From Tilletiaria anomala UBC 951 (taxonomy: Eukaryota; Basidiomycota; Exobasidiomycetes; Georgefischeriales; Tilletiariaceae): DNA of 64,000 nucleotides. Positions within the stretch are counted from its first letter, which is position 1; each line of letters starts with the position of its first letter. The notes below the pieces were generated by a model, which was not told where the DNA came from, searched no databases, and saw only the letters and a program-made list of their open reading frames with translations. This document shows positions 21,082 through 33,040 of the stretch, piece after piece. The DNA lies in the NCBI RefSeq assembly GCF_000711695.1, contig NW_013546941.1:1-64000 (forward strand), in the 5' to 3' direction. The translations under genes were made by a program, and so were the position numbers.

Positions 21082-22483
21082 ATGCCAGACCAGGAGAACC
21101 TCTTCAATCCGACCTCATTCTTGCCTCCTCTCCGCCGTGTACCAGCATTTGCTGCGTTGCAGCAAGGTCTGCGATTGGTTACGAAGCTCTACGCATCTGC
21201 TTCCCCGTCCGAATCACTCAACCTTGAACACTTCGGCAAAGCAGCATCCGGGCGCTCCTCGACCGAGCAGCTGCAAGATGCCTTCGACGCTGCGCGCAGG
21301 GATGAGATCGAGAAGCGGTTTGCGCTAGATTGGTGCTTAAGGATCATCGCTTCAGATCTCACCTGGCTTTCCGAAGGAGAGGCGCAGACCGCTCAAGATG
21401 TGGCTTCGTCCGTGATCGCCGCAGAGGCAGCACTAGCTGGTGAGGTGTATTACTGCAAGTAGGGAGCATGAGCCTTTGAGACTCACTCGAATGCATGTGC
21501 GTGTGTGCACAGAGGCCGGTCCACTGGAGCGTCTCTTTCGTTTCCCTCTGGACAGTCCAACCATCGAGATCAATATCCGAGATGCACCGCTTCCAATTTC
21601 GAAACGCGATTCTACGGAGAGTGTTGCAGGAAGCCGTGACTCGGCGTCGGAGGATGAGGAAGAACCAGATGGTTACCACACGCCCCGCTCCAACCGCCAC
21701 ATCAGCAGTCGAAAACAGAACGCCGCTACCGCTGTTGGGGTACAGACTTGGGGCAGCGCCTCAATTCTGTGCGACTTGTTTGCGCGGCATGCTGATGATG
21801 TATTCGCCGGGTTGGATCTACCTGCACCCTCGATGCAAAAGCCGTTCCGCATACTAGAGCTCGGATCAGGCACAGGCCTCGTGGGTCTATTCGCTGCGAG
21901 TCTTGCTCAGCGTGCCCGACTGCAACCTGTCGAGGTTTGCTTGACAGACTACCATGAAAAGGTGCTCGAGAACCTGCAGCACAACATCGGTCTCAATTGC
22001 AATGCTCATCAAACGGCATCCGTGGGGAGCGCCGTACTCGACTGGCGGGACGTCCACGATGTGATCCAGCAGCGACAGCGTCGCTCGCCTTCTCCCTCTT
22101 CACAATCTTCCTGGTGGAGCAATGCGCAGGCAGCATTCTCATTGATCCTGGCAGCAGACGTTATCTACTCTCCCGAGCACCCTGCGTGGCTGTTGTCAAA
22201 CCTGCGCTTCTTCCTCTCGCACCAGCCGCACAGCCGTGCGCACATCATGTGTCCCATACGCCTCAACGGTCGCTTTGGCGAGTGGAACCTCCTCCAGATT
22301 GCCGATCGCGTGTTCGGACAGGCACACGAGAGCAATATACATACTGCAAATCCAGAGCCAGGAGCCAGCGAGAGTGCAGAAAAGGAAGTTGTGCTTTTGC
22401 AAAGGACAGAGTTGCCGAAGATCAAGGGCATCGGCAGGGAGGACGAGAGTGGATACGTGTACTGGGTCTTTGGGCGTCGTTAG
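21082..22483 (+). CDS. Class I SAM methyltransferase, protein-lysine methyltransferase type
   Basis: Exons 21082-21439 and 21513-22483 (73-nt intron, GTGAGG...CACAG), 442 residues. The C-terminal half is a METTL21/EFM-like Rossmann domain: VQTWGSASILCDLF before it, the SAM-binding ILELGSGTGLVGL, the acidic VCLTDYHEKVLENLQ, then LDWRDVHDV and LILAADVIYSPEHP (post-II 'D/E-x-x-Y' region). The N-terminal 190 residues are helical and variable. This family methylates lysines on elongation factors and chaperones in fungi; the length is near that of yeast Efm2, but I cannot assign the substrate. The start at 21082 follows the last upstream stop-free non-ATG codon and is the first in-frame ATG. Confidence 0.75.
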
Positions 22484-22537
22484 CGCATGATAGAGCATGG
22501 AGATATAATACAGCAGACAATAATAGATTTCTCCATG

Positions 22538-23574
22538 TCACGCCCCTGTGTTCCGCGATCATCAGCGTGCAGTAAGCATCTTCAACGAAACGATAGCGCA
22601 CTCACCAATCTGCTTTGGCGCATCCACCAACTCAGCTTCCTCCCAGATGGCATACACTCTTCGCGGACTGCGCTGCTCTCCCGCCTGCACAGAATTTCCC
22701 TGCTCCTTGTCAACATACTCGCCGAAGCTCGGCGTGTTGAAGCGCCGCGCAAGCTTGTCGAGCAGCTCTATGTTCACGTCAAACTCCACGGCGAGGCGCT
22801 CGACTTCTGCGCGGCTGCGGCAGTCCTTGCGCGCGTCCAGCAACAAGGCAAGCGTAGATGTTGACATGCGGTCACTCGATGTTAACGGCGATGAAGATGG
22901 CGCCACGGCGTGTTGTGCGGCGGCGGGGCTCGAAGGAAAGGGATATTCGAAAGCTGATTCGCGTTGACGCGCCGCGAGGATACCGAGCATTTGGTCCGAT
23001 CGACGGAAGTTAAGGCGATTTCGCGGCACATGTACAGGGCCTAATGATGCCAGATTCCGCATTAATTGAGGATCTCGCCCATCCTCGAGAATGTCTGCAG
23101 AGCCGGTGTGTAAAGCGTCAGCGACTGCGTTGGGGCGTGCCCAGCAGCAACACGATAGAGTAAGCGCGTACCCTGGTTCTTTTGTTCGCTCGCCTGCCCT
23201 TGTACCGCTGCGCGAGCACTCCTCGATCGAGCCAAGCTGTGCATGTCAAAGCCCTGCTGCTGCTGGGCTCCTCGACTGCCTCTTCCAATTTCATGTTCTG
23301 CGCTCGCCACCGCTTGCACGGGAGGAGCGCCTTCTAGCGGCGTTTTCTCTGCTGTGCAGACTGCAGTTGCCAGCTCAGACGGTGAGGTAGTATATTTTCC
23401 AGCCTCTGTAACAGCAGCAATTGAAGCTTTCCCGGCGCCTTTAGCAATAGTCGCACCTCCTGCGGCTGTCGTAGAAGGAGGACGAGAAGATCGTACCGCC
23501 GTCGAGCGCGGAAGCTGCGTGGTCGTTGCTGTCAACCCCAGCTTGCGCGCCGGCTTAGAGGTTGAGCTTCCCAT
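22538..23574 (-). CDS. Conserved fungal protein of unknown function, N-myristoylation-like start
   Basis: Exons 23574-23172, 23094-22606 and 22545-22538 (introns of 77 and 60 nt) give 299 residues; the last exon codes only for the final residues and the stop. It opens MGSSTSKPARKLG: Gly2, Ser6 and Lys7 fit the N-myristoylation consensus, so membrane attachment is likely but untested. The first 130 residues are low complexity. The ordered part, beginning at the splice (DILEDGRDPQLMRNLASLGP) with SDQMLGILAARQ and later LALLLDARKDCRS...LLDKLARRFNTPS, reads like a family of small fungal proteins I recall without a function. The carboxy end (IWEEAELVDAPKQIGA) depends on the micro last exon. Confidence 0.7.
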
Positions 23575-25389
23575 TTTTCTGCGCTCCTATTTACTGTTTT
23601 AAAGAAACATGCTCATGAGATGTATAGGCGTGCTGCCAACAAATGATATAAACCATCGGCATGAAAGGCTCAATAATATAGCCTAGACCTGAAGCAAGTG
23701 CTGGAGTAACTTCTACGTCGTTCCCCTCATGGGATGGGGCGTTACCATCATGACACCTCGTCACCTTCCTTGTCCGTCCCAGCCTCTGTTTCTTTGTCTC
23801 ACTTCCAATTTCTCCTTCGCAGATCCGTCGCCTTTCGCCTTTCTCAGACGTCCAGCTTCAGCTGCCGTCAACCTCTCCGTGATTTTCTTTCCCCTTCTCT
23901 CCTATTGGAGCTCCACACATGCCTCTTTGCACCTCGCCTCCGCTCCTACATTTTGGCCTCATTCCTGGAGCCTGGTCGATGCAGTCCTCATCTCTCGGCC
24001 CTCTTGACGTTTAGCTGAATACTCAGCCGTAGCTCCCTGCTTTCGTGCCTTTATGCTCGACTCATTCGACCGGACACGCTTCGTCCGCTTCGGTTGTCCA
24101 ATGAACATGAACCCGTACAAATAGTGCGCACTCTGCTCTGTATCGTCCCCAGTTCAGAATCAACAGTCTTTAGGTCTTTAGGTCTTTAGATCTACTGGGA
24201 ACCTGAAGCGAGTATTCCTGCTAAAGCGTTCTACCTGCGAGCAGCTACTCCTTCTCCAGAAGGAAGACCTCAGCGACACTGCTGTATGTGCTTTAACCCC
24301 GTCATTTGGGCTAGGAGTGAGAATTGCGCATCTTTGCCGCTTGAGGAGTTGCTGCTATGGGCATGGACATGATGCTTTGAGTAGCATATCCTATCTCACA
24401 TGTGAGCGTACCTAAATTGGAAGCTTTGCCGCCTGCGAAGCATGATCCCATTTGACTTTCGATGAGTTGAAATGCTGCTCCGTCCAGTGGCGTGCCTATT
24501 TGACAACTCTCTTTCGGTTGACCAACGAATGTATGCTATATCTCACATGGTTTTCAAGCAGGCACACAATGGATTTTGGCAACATCACACCTCGCAGAGC
24601 GCGAAAGTAAGGGGACTTTAAATCGACTGCGGGAAGATGTTCGAAATCCTCGCCATGCTCCATTGCCTCGTGGGAGCACCAGCAAGCAATTGAATGATTT
24701 GCTGTCGACCCGCTCCTGAGACGGCATAGCCAATGGTACTGGTGACACTGTGCTACGCCTGGATGAATTGGCTTATGAGAGTCTGGAGCAATTGGCGAAT
24801 CACCACTTCAGAATCATTCCAAAGATCGCAAAGAGTATTATTTATTACCTTTTCAACACGTGCCTCAGTTCCTCAGTCGCACATATCGGACGTGGGAACT
24901 TGGGGATGCCCTTAAATTTTGCCAGGCATCAACCTCAAATCCCGGCGGAATTGCGGTCACCCTGCACTTCCAGAGCTATTACGGGAGACTTGTGCCAAAG
25001 CTCGCCTCCACACACTTTGCAGTCCAAGCACACGAAGACGGCAAGGCAAAGTCATCTGCGCCAACTGTGAACCAAATCTTACATGCGCAACGTACTTGCG
25101 CCTACATGATATGTACGAGTACATGCAGTGTCTTTTGGCTCCCCATGGCCCAATGACCCATGCTCGGGCCGGGCGAATGGGGACGTGAAATGAAGACGTG
25201 GGGAATGGTATTTGAGCTCTATAGTGCAATGGAACCAGACTCTTGGCGACACAACTGGTGAAGGTGCGAAATTGTGGGATTGATGGTGTGATGGACCGTG
25301 CTTCAGCGCCCGGGGAAACAGCGAGCGCTCCCCACCCACATGTCATGTTTTCTGTGATTACCGGCTCGGCTCATATCAACACGGCAGGC
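23575..25389. other. 1.8 kb intergenic with a possible gene remnant
   Basis: Nothing firm. On the plus strand, frame 0 at 24618-24900 reads as coding-like (LNRLREDVRNPRHAPLPRGS..., one TGA at 24717, then VLRLDELAYESLEQLANHHF), and another frame to 25188 has four scattered cysteines. I cannot assign it. A perfect 8-bp triplet repeat lies at 24166-24189. Confidence 0.4.
24166..24189. repeat. GTCTTTAG x3 tandem repeat
   Basis: Three exact 8-bp copies in intergenic DNA. Confidence 0.9.
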
Positions 25390-26681
25390 TCACGCCCATC
25401 GCGCCAGGAGCGCCATGACGCCTGCTCCGAGCAGCATCTCACCAACAGCGAGCAGGACATTGCCGATGGGCGCCCTACGCATGCGCTCGTTGAAGATGAA
25501 CTCGTGCGCCAGCAACTCAACGAGGCCCGTGTACAACAGAATCCCCGCCGAGACGCTATCAAACGTCCCAGTGATGTAGTTGGCTGTCGCACTGTCCTCG
25601 TTGTACGTGTGCCGTATGCCGAGACCGATCGCGAGCCCAAGTGGAGTGACGCATGCATACACGGTTGCGCCGAGGAAGGGGAGAAGCGATTTTGGGTGTA
25701 GCGGCAGGAAGGCGAGACGCGCGCCGAGACCAAGGCCCTCAAACATCTGCAAGGTATAGATACCGATACAGGGTCAGCTAGGAACACGTTTCCCTGATTG
25801 CCTACCTACGCAAGAAAAGGCTACTGACCTGGTGGAAGATGATGACGATGAAAAGCGTTGTGAACTCGCTAGTTGTACCAAGCGTGATACCGATGATGAC
25901 GCTGTGGAAGATGACGCCGAATTCGAGGATCATGACGCCAAGGATCTGCGATGCGGCCGCACTGGGTGACACGGCCGCGCCCACGGCTAGCTCTGGGTCC
26001 TCGGCGGTGAGTAACATATCCTTTGCGATTGCATCGTCCCCATCGGTAGATGACGAGGAGGGCGGGTTGGCTGCGACTTCGTGTTTGTACTGGCTCTTGT
26101 TCGTCGAGACTACAGTGGTAGTAGGAGCGCTGGCGACAGTTGTGGATGCTGGCGTCGACGCCATGACGGTGGAATGCTCGGCGGCGTGGTGGTGCCCGCC
26201 CTTGTGCGGGTCGTATGCGAGCGATTGCGCGAAGCTCGAGCCGACGCGGAAGGCGATGAGCTCGACGATGAAGACCATGAACATGCTGATCATGGCGAAT
26301 GCGAATGCAAAGTCGTAGTTCTGAAACGCCGGGGAAAGGCATTCGGAATGGAGTTCCTGTGTCAAGAGAAAGGAAACAATGCATAGTTTCAGTGCCTTTT
26401 CTTTCCATCATGTGCAAGAAAGAGGGGCGCACCTCGACACCTGGACTCAAGAGGTGCATGAATGCAGTAGCGATGATGACACCGCTTCCGAAATACTTGG
26501 CAAAGTCAAACACGGGTCGAGGTACACTGCATCGCGGCACCCTCCTTGTCACGACAGGGAAGAGCGTCGTGAAGAGCGAGGTTGCGAGGATGACGAAGAT
26601 GGCACCGATGCGCAGGCCAAGCGAGCCCTCAAAGGCGTCCACTCGCGGGCCGTAGCAGTTTGGGCCCTCCGAGTCGGCCAT
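25390..26681 (-). CDS. ZIP-family zinc/iron transporter
   Basis: Exons 26681-26433, 26356-25829 and 25746-25390 (introns 76 and 82 nt, all phase 0) give 377 residues with eight hydrophobic segments. Diagnostic features are the TM3 region ending FIVELIAFRVG, a cytoplasmic histidine loop (DPHKGGHHHAAEH), TM4 with LEFGVIFHSVIIGITLG (the metal-binding HSxxIG), and TM5 with HQMFEGLGLGARL, whose Gln and Met are split by the second intron. ZIP proteins import Zn2+ or Fe2+ into the cytosol. Family resemblance is to fungal Zrt1/Zrt2-type plasma-membrane carriers. The N-terminus is extracellular and short. A TATAAAG lies about 220 nt upstream. I do not see a convincing Zap1 site. Confidence 0.9.
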
Positions 26682-28685
26682 GATGTGATAGGATCCAAAA
26701 TGGTGTCGGAGCGGTCAACTGTGCAAAGCGTTGAGAAGGTTAGCGATACCAGGATTGGATCCCTCGCCCGTGAAGGATCCGACTCACAAGAATGGAAGCG
26801 CAAAGAATACCCCGGTACAGCACCTGGCAGCCCAAATTGACAAGAATGAGCGCGATGGGGGATCCGCAAAAAAGGGCGATGGGTGATGAGCACCGCGCTG
26901 GCCTTTATAAGAATAACTATGCGAGAACTATGCGTCAACGGTGACGGCGATGGCGCGACCCAGCAGTAGCACCAATATGATGGGAGCTTGCAGATGTTGA
27001 TGGTCAAGAAATCTATGCTCATTTGAATTTCTGCAAAAGTGAGCGAGCACACCGAAGACGGTCACGACCGCGAAGGTCCTCATCCTCTTCTCTCTCTTGG
27101 TTGGCTGAATCCCAACATCCACGCACGCGGTCTAAAAAAAACCCTAGGACCACACAAAAACAGGAACATGCGCACACCACGCAAGCATCCACCTTTCTCT
27201 GCCACTCATTACCCCCAGCCGCCAGTGTCTAGTAAACTTGACTCTGTCCAGCATTGTACTCTTCATAGTCGTGCTGCATAGGTGCGTTAGGCAGAACGAT
27301 GAAGCTGCAGTGATGTTTCATGTTCGTCCTGTAATGCCGGAAATTTGTGCGCACGGCCCTGCAAGGCCTCAGCCCACTACTCCCGCAGAGCAAGACGCGT
27401 CTATGTATACACTTCAAAAAACCCTTTTTGCCTGTGCCTGCGTAGGCTCTATGCCCGTCGTGCCGCCCGCCGGCACTCTTGCCCCCGCTCTTACAACCTT
27501 GCGCCTTTTCACGTGGTTAGACAAATGCCATTGGGGCCGCGAAGGTCCTCCCTTGTATGTAGGACAAACAGCCTGACAGACCGAATTCACCTCATCTTCA
27601 TCGCCTTCTCTATGGTGTCATCGAGTGTCGCCGTGTCATGCGAACCACGAGAGGTCTAGGCGCGGCTTCACTCCCTGAATCTGAGCATGGCCTGGGTGGC
27701 CAGCGGACCGTTCAGAATCACCCAAGTGCTTTGTATCCCACGATCCCACGCCGCTGCCCCTTTCGCAAAGCCCCAAGGGCTGAGAGGTCCTACGTAGCCA
27801 GCAGCGTCATAACCATCTAGTTTCGAACTTCGGGAAACGCCTCAGCGTCGCGCAGGCGACATTTTCTACGTTGCGGGCGATGCTTGCCTTAAACCCACTT
27901 CGCGAGAACCAATGTCATGTGAATGTAGGTAAATATCCACGGCATCTACGTATGCGAATCATGCCTGTGCCTGGAACCAACTTTCGGCTTGATCTCGTTC
28001 GAACGATCGACGCAGGATCGCATCTCTGCAATCGATGGGCTCTCTGGTGGTGCTCTGCAGTAGCGTAGTGCATCAAGAGGTGCGACATTGTACCAAAAGG
28101 TGTCGAACACAACACAACACATAAATTACGATCGATACCCTTGCCGGCCAGCAAGAAGCGCCGCCAAGTCCAGAACACATCTTTTGTATCTCTGTTGTTC
28201 TCTTGATGCAACCCATTCACAACGCACTCCATGGCCACTCGCAAGCGGATAACTTGTCTGCAGTACTGCACAATCCCCAAAGACCGTCACGGCTTGGGCG
28301 CTTGAGCGCCAGGACCTTGGCTTTTCGGCGGGAACATTTTGGCGCCATACAACAGGGGATCATCAATGCGCCGATGGAAGAAGCGTAGTAAGGATGAGGC
28401 TTTAGTGGTATTCAGGCGCCGAAGGAGCGCGCTACGTTGCCTTTAGGGTGCAGACATGCTGCATGCGGCAACATGAACGTCGGATTCGCGCACAGAGGCC
28501 TCTCGCGTGGCCTCTTTGGTGTATATCTACCTCACAGGTCATAACCGGAAGAGCCTGTGGCCTCTTATTCCTCATTTTCGAGGCTGACCAGGAATGCAAT
28601 TGTTTGTGTCAATGCTCTTTCTCTTGCTCTTGCTAGTCTTCTCTTTGAGTCAGATTGAGAAATAATATGCCTTGTAGGGTTCCTA
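26682..28685. other. 2.0 kb intergenic, nothing recognised beyond the ZIP promoter
   Basis: The ZIP 5' region occupies the left 300 bp. The remaining frames are short and do not resemble known proteins. No LRA3 lactonase or LRA4 aldolase motif is present, which matters for the rhamnose genes to the right. Confidence 0.55.
26903..26909 (-). promoter_or_regulatory. TATA box of the ZIP transporter gene
   Basis: TATAAAG on the minus strand, 222 nt upstream of the ATG at 26681. Confidence 0.5.
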
Positions 28686-29715
28686 TCATTGCAAGTTGAC
28701 AAACATGCCTCCATCGACAAGCACACTGGATCCTTGCATATACCGGCTCAGGTCCGACGCCAGAAAAATGGTCGCGCCAGCGATGTCCCTAAGCACAACA
28801 TGTGAATACATGCGAACGGATGTGACAGATCAGTCAGCCTTATAGGTGCAGCATCGGGCTCCTCACACTCACCCAGGATTTCCCAGCCTTCCTAGCGGCG
28901 TCCTCTTCTCCATGTACTCCCTTTTTCCGTCATTGCTCAAGTCCTCCTCATTGATGGCCGTTCGGATTGTTCCCGGCAGGACGCAGTTGCACCTGATCCC
29001 GAGCGGGCCCAAGCTGCATGCCATGCTCTCGATCAAGCTCTTGAGCGCTGCCTTCGTTGGCGTGTAGTGGCACTGCTCTGCGCCGCCGACGAGCGCCGAG
29101 ATGGAAGAGACGGCGACGATACAGCCACGCGTGCCTGACTGCGGGTGTGGCGCCTGCGCCGACATGGCGCGCGCGGCCGCCGAGAGAGCGTAGAACGCGC
29201 CGTTTAGATTGACCTGCTGTGTCTTGTGCCACAGTTCTGGGGTCAGGTCGAGGAACTTGGAGAACTGGCAAATGCCCGCGTTGGATACGAAGACATCTAG
29301 CCGCCCAAAGCGCTGGATCGCAGTGTCGATGATCTGTAGCGGTGGTCATCGCCGCAATTGTCAGTCAGCCACTGACCCAGGTCCGTCCCACTCGAGAGTC
29401 CACGGCACTCACAGCTTGACCTGTCTCTTCAAGACCAATGTCTCCTTTGACAAGCACAACCTTCGTTCCTGCTTCCCCCGTTCGCCCCTCGCTCCCTCCG
29501 TCTCCCCACCTGCCTTCGATTTCCTGCTGGAGTGCCGACGCTTCCCGCTCTGTCTCCTCGTCGCCGAGGTAGTGCATGCAAATACCGGTCGCGCCTTGCG
29601 CCGCGGCCGCGAGCACGATCGCACGGCCTATGCCCCGTGAGGCGCCCGTGCATGCGAGCGTCCGCCCGACAAGCAGGTCGCGGCCGGCTATTCCTGGGTT
29701 CGACAGCGTCGACAT
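28686..29715 (-). CDS. LRA1: L-rhamnose 1-dehydrogenase (SDR family)
   Basis: Exons 29715-29413, 29333-28873 and 28788-28686 (introns 79 and 84 nt) give 288 residues. It is a classical short-chain dehydrogenase: TGASRGIG (23-30) for NAD(P), SNAG, catalytic Ser in VSSISALVGG, and YTPTK holding Tyr and Lys. Long stretches match the yeast L-rhamnose dehydrogenase pattern as I recall it: VFVSNAGICQF, SSISALVGGAEQCHYTPTKA, RTAINEEDLSNDGKREYMEK and the ending VLVDGGMFVNLQ. The enzyme oxidises L-rhamnose to L-rhamnono-1,4-lactone, the first step of the non-phosphorylated pathway. An insert of about 15 residues (GRWGDGGSEGRTGEA) sits between the first two beta strands. Divergent transcription with L-rhamnonate dehydratase strongly supports the role. 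Confidence 0.88.
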
Positions 29716-30551
29716 GGCGCAGTTACAGTTGTGCTTTACGCTTTGGCGCCAAACGGAGAAAGGACGAACGCTCGCGCCGATGCCACTCCTGGAATAGCAG
29801 AAGTTGGTTGCTGTGCACTGGTTGCCGAGATGCAGTTCGTGGGTGGTGTGGGGGGTGAATGAGCCAGTCTGACGGTCGCGAGCGCTGGCACCTTATGTAT
29901 AATTCCAGCAGGTCCGAAATCCATTTACGTACATCTGCAATTCCGATGTGTGGCAAACGCTGCAGACCAACCACCTCACGACGGCACCGAGAGCATGTGC
30001 AGCGCTCGCTATGCCACTCGGGCCACTTACGTATGTTCGTGGCTGGAACCTGAGCGAGCTGTCCACCAACAATCACCAACCTGGAAATCTCTTCAGCGAG
30101 CCTGACCCACCTGAGGGGCGATGAGCGGGATTGCGTAGAAGTTAGAAGCCCTCTGCAGAATGGGTGAGATTACTACTCCGCCACACAAGCGGGGGGGAAG
30201 AGTCATCCTTTCGAAGATGGAGTGGATCTGGGGGTCCCCCCACGCCTTCTCCCCCACGGCAAATGAAAGCCTGGCGTTCTGCTGGGCAACAGCATAAAGA
30301 GCCGTCCCCTACTGCTCTCTCCTGTCAGCTGGCCTTCTGACGAGTGATCGAGTGAACATCATGTTTTGATTCCTCCTACTTCGGCGATCCGCCATCGCGA
30401 GATTATGGTCGCCGTATATAAGGAAGTGCTGGTTCAGATTGTGCACCTGCAACGCAGACCTCACTTTCCTTCACTTTCGCTTCCTCTACATATAGGCCTG
30501 CCTCCACCCAAAGGCATAGAACGTGAGCAATTACATTCCTAGCTGCTCATT
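29716..30551. promoter_or_regulatory. Shared divergent promoter of LRA1 and LRA2
   Basis: 836 bp between the two start codons. It contains a TATATAAG at 30415-30422 facing LRA2, and G/C runs near 30188-30196 and 30227-30238 (GGGGGTCCCCCC) that resemble sites for Cys2-His2 repressors or activators such as CreA/Mig1 or Msn2/4. Binding is not shown. Co-induction by L-rhamnose is the expected behaviour of this pair in fungi. Confidence 0.55.
30415..30422 (+). promoter_or_regulatory. TATA box of LRA2
   Basis: TATATAAG, 137 nt upstream of the ATG at 30552. Confidence 0.55.
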
Positions 30552-32348
30552 ATGCCCATCCGACCCTTTCCCAAGATTGTCTCGGTGGAGACATTCGTTC
30601 CCTCTACAGAGGGATCAGGTGCGTTTCTTGTCAATGAGACGACAACTTCCTCGAGAGCCGACCTGCGTTCTTACCGTCCTTGCCTTGCGCTACTTTTCGC
30701 CGCCCATTTTGGGGAATCGCACAGGAGGAGACTACCATCGTCAAGAAAAGGGCCACTGGATCATTGACACACCCATCTCGTAGGTTGTTTCGTCTTGAAC
30801 ACTTCTCTCCACGTCCTCATGCGCAAGACTGACCAGGAGTTGCTTTCGACAGCAACCCAAGTGAGTTCCTTTGGCTGCTCTCAGAACGCACGACTAGCGC
30901 CCCATGCTCGAGCAGACTCTAACACTTTCTTGCATTCGCGCCTCGACAGTGTCTCGCTTTGAAGAGTACCGTCATTCACGAACAACGTGGGGCATCGGCG
31001 TGCTGGGCAGTCTCGTCGTTGTTGTGCGTCTGTCTCTTCTACTGTCCCAAAGTGCCTTTATCTCACCCGTTTTTTATATCCCTTTCCCATGACGATTCCC
31101 CCCTTTCCCGGCCTGTAGATCACCGACTCGGAGGGCAATCAAGGAATTGGCGCTGGCTTTGGTGGCCCGCCTGCCTGCTGGCTCATAGAGAACCACTTCA
31201 AGCGCTTCCTGATCGGACGTGATCCACGCGATACCAACTGCATCTACGAGCAAATGTACAAGGCCTCGTGAGTGCAGTTGAGCGCTTTGACTCGTGAATC
31301 ATATGCTCACTAAGATTGGACATGGTTCCACAGCATGTTCTATGGACGCAAAGGCCTGCCGATCATGACCGTCTCGGTCGTTGACCTGGCTATCTGGGAC
31401 CTGCTTGGAAAGCTTCGCAATGAGCCGGTCTATCGTATGATCGGCGGGCAAACCAAACAATTCATCCCACTCTACTTGACAGGACCCAAGCCGGAAAAGG
31501 CCAAAGAGCAAGGTTTCATGGGCGGCAAGGTCCCTCTGCCCTACCCGCCAAGCGACGGCTTCGAAGGCCTGCGCAAGAACGTTTCCTACCTCAAAGAATG
31601 CCGGGAGCGCGTCGGACACGACTTTCCACTGATGGTCGACTGCTACATGAGCTTGGATTTGCACTATGCCGTAGAGCTCGCCAACGCGCTGCGCGACGCG
31701 GGAGTAAATCCTTACTGGCTCGAAGAGGTACTGCATCCGGACGACCATGCAGGACACAAGATTCTGAAGGAGCGCTGCCCGTGGATGCGCTGGACAACAG
31801 GCGAACATGAATTTACCGAGTACGGGCAGCGGTATCTCATCGAGAGCCGAGCGGTTGACATCATCCAAGCAGATGGTGAGTATCTGCAGCCAGACCAGCA
31901 GCGCACACGTGGTATTCCAGCTCATGCTGACGCCTCGCGCAATTGTGGCTGGCCAGTCATGTGGTGCGGCGGAATTACGGCCATCCTCAAGATAGCCGCC
32001 ATGGCCGGCGCGTACGACATCCCCGTCGTACCGCACGGCAGCGGCAATTACTCGTACCATTTTGTGATGAGCCAGCCGCACTCGCAATTCTGCGAGATCA
32101 TCAGCAACGACCCAAAAGGCGAGACGGCGACGAACGTGTTCGGCGACCTGTTCATCAAGGAGGTCATGCCCGTGAATGGACGCATCAGTGCTGAGCAGCT
32201 CGACGAGGCCGGCCCTGGGTTCGGCCTAGCGTTGAACCCGAAAGCAAGGCTCGTGCCGGGAAGCAAGCTGCTCGGCTTCAGCGACATCGAGAGGCCGCTC
32301 TGCGCCGCAGCGGCGGATGCAGTGCATGGAGAGAAGGGCAAAAAGTAG
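30552..32348 (+). CDS. LRA2: L-rhamnonate dehydratase (enolase superfamily)
   Basis: Seven exons: 30552-30618, 30725-30779, 30853-30860, 30950-31023, 31119-31267, 31334-31875 and 31957-32348, phases all consistent, 428 residues. Exon 3 has only 8 nt (CAACCCAA) yet supplies the conserved S-N-P-M junction. The sequence tracks bacterial RhmD closely: NPMSRFEEYRHSR, YGRKGLPIMTVSVVDLAIWD, metal ligands in LMVDCYMSLD, WLEEVLHPDD and TTGEHEFTEYG, then WCGGITAILKI and the catalytic His in VVPHGSGNYSYHF. It dehydrates L-rhamnonate to 2-keto-3-deoxy-L-rhamnonate, the third pathway step, using Mg2+. The lactonase that would link it to LRA1 is not in the window. Confidence 0.92.
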
Positions 32349-33040
32349 AGCGGTCCAAGAAAAGGTATCTAGTGTACTTGTATGGAGGGAGCATGATATA
32401 CACGTTTGATCGCGAATATAAGACACGTTCCCGCCCAGTCGCTCGCGAGTTTGTCTCTGTGGGCCTGTATTCTGTGACGTGTGCATTTATCATAGCCAAC
32501 TTGTGACTAGACTTCGACTGAGATATTCGCATCTCATCTCCGCTGCAGCCGCGCACCCGCGCCAACGCATTAGATATGAAGGGCATGTGGGCTGCTATGC
32601 CAGGCGTTTATTCCGGATAATCGGACGTTCCGGATGAGCGACGCGCGAGATCACAGCAACAACACAAGGAGATCAGTACATTACAAACGCATTTCTCCGT
32701 CACTGCTCTGATCTCGTCGACCCCTCTCTCTCACCGATCTCTCGCTGCCGAGCGCCACATATTCCGAAACACGGCCTGCGGTTTGGGAGTAATTGCGTAG
32801 GTGTTAGCCAGCTGGGTGACACCGACTAGGTTAGGCCATTGTTGGAGATCTCGAAATCTATGTACCTAGAACTCCCGGCCTCGCCTTTCTTATGATGGCA
32901 TAGAGATACACGCTGCGTATTAAAACAGAGACTGATCTGCACTTGAGCTCGTTCTCGTACTTAACCTACAGGTACCAATTTCACTGACACTCTGCTAAGG
33001 TACCGTGTTCTGTGCAACACTTTCAAAGCTGACACGCAAT
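32349..33040. other. Intergenic, nothing recognised
   Basis: 692 bp between LRA2 and the dead monooxygenase gene. Open frames here are shadows or chance. It presumably holds the LRA2 3' end. Confidence 0.5.

Noticed and set aside
24919-25188. Cys-containing frame that recalls a small zinc-ribbon protein
   Set aside because: Only a loose likeness; cysteine spacing is not that of the family and the surroundings have stops.
30178-30240. G/C runs in the LRA1-LRA2 promoter as definite repressor sites
   Set aside because: Such short runs are common in GC-rich DNA; kept only as candidate sites in the promoter entry.
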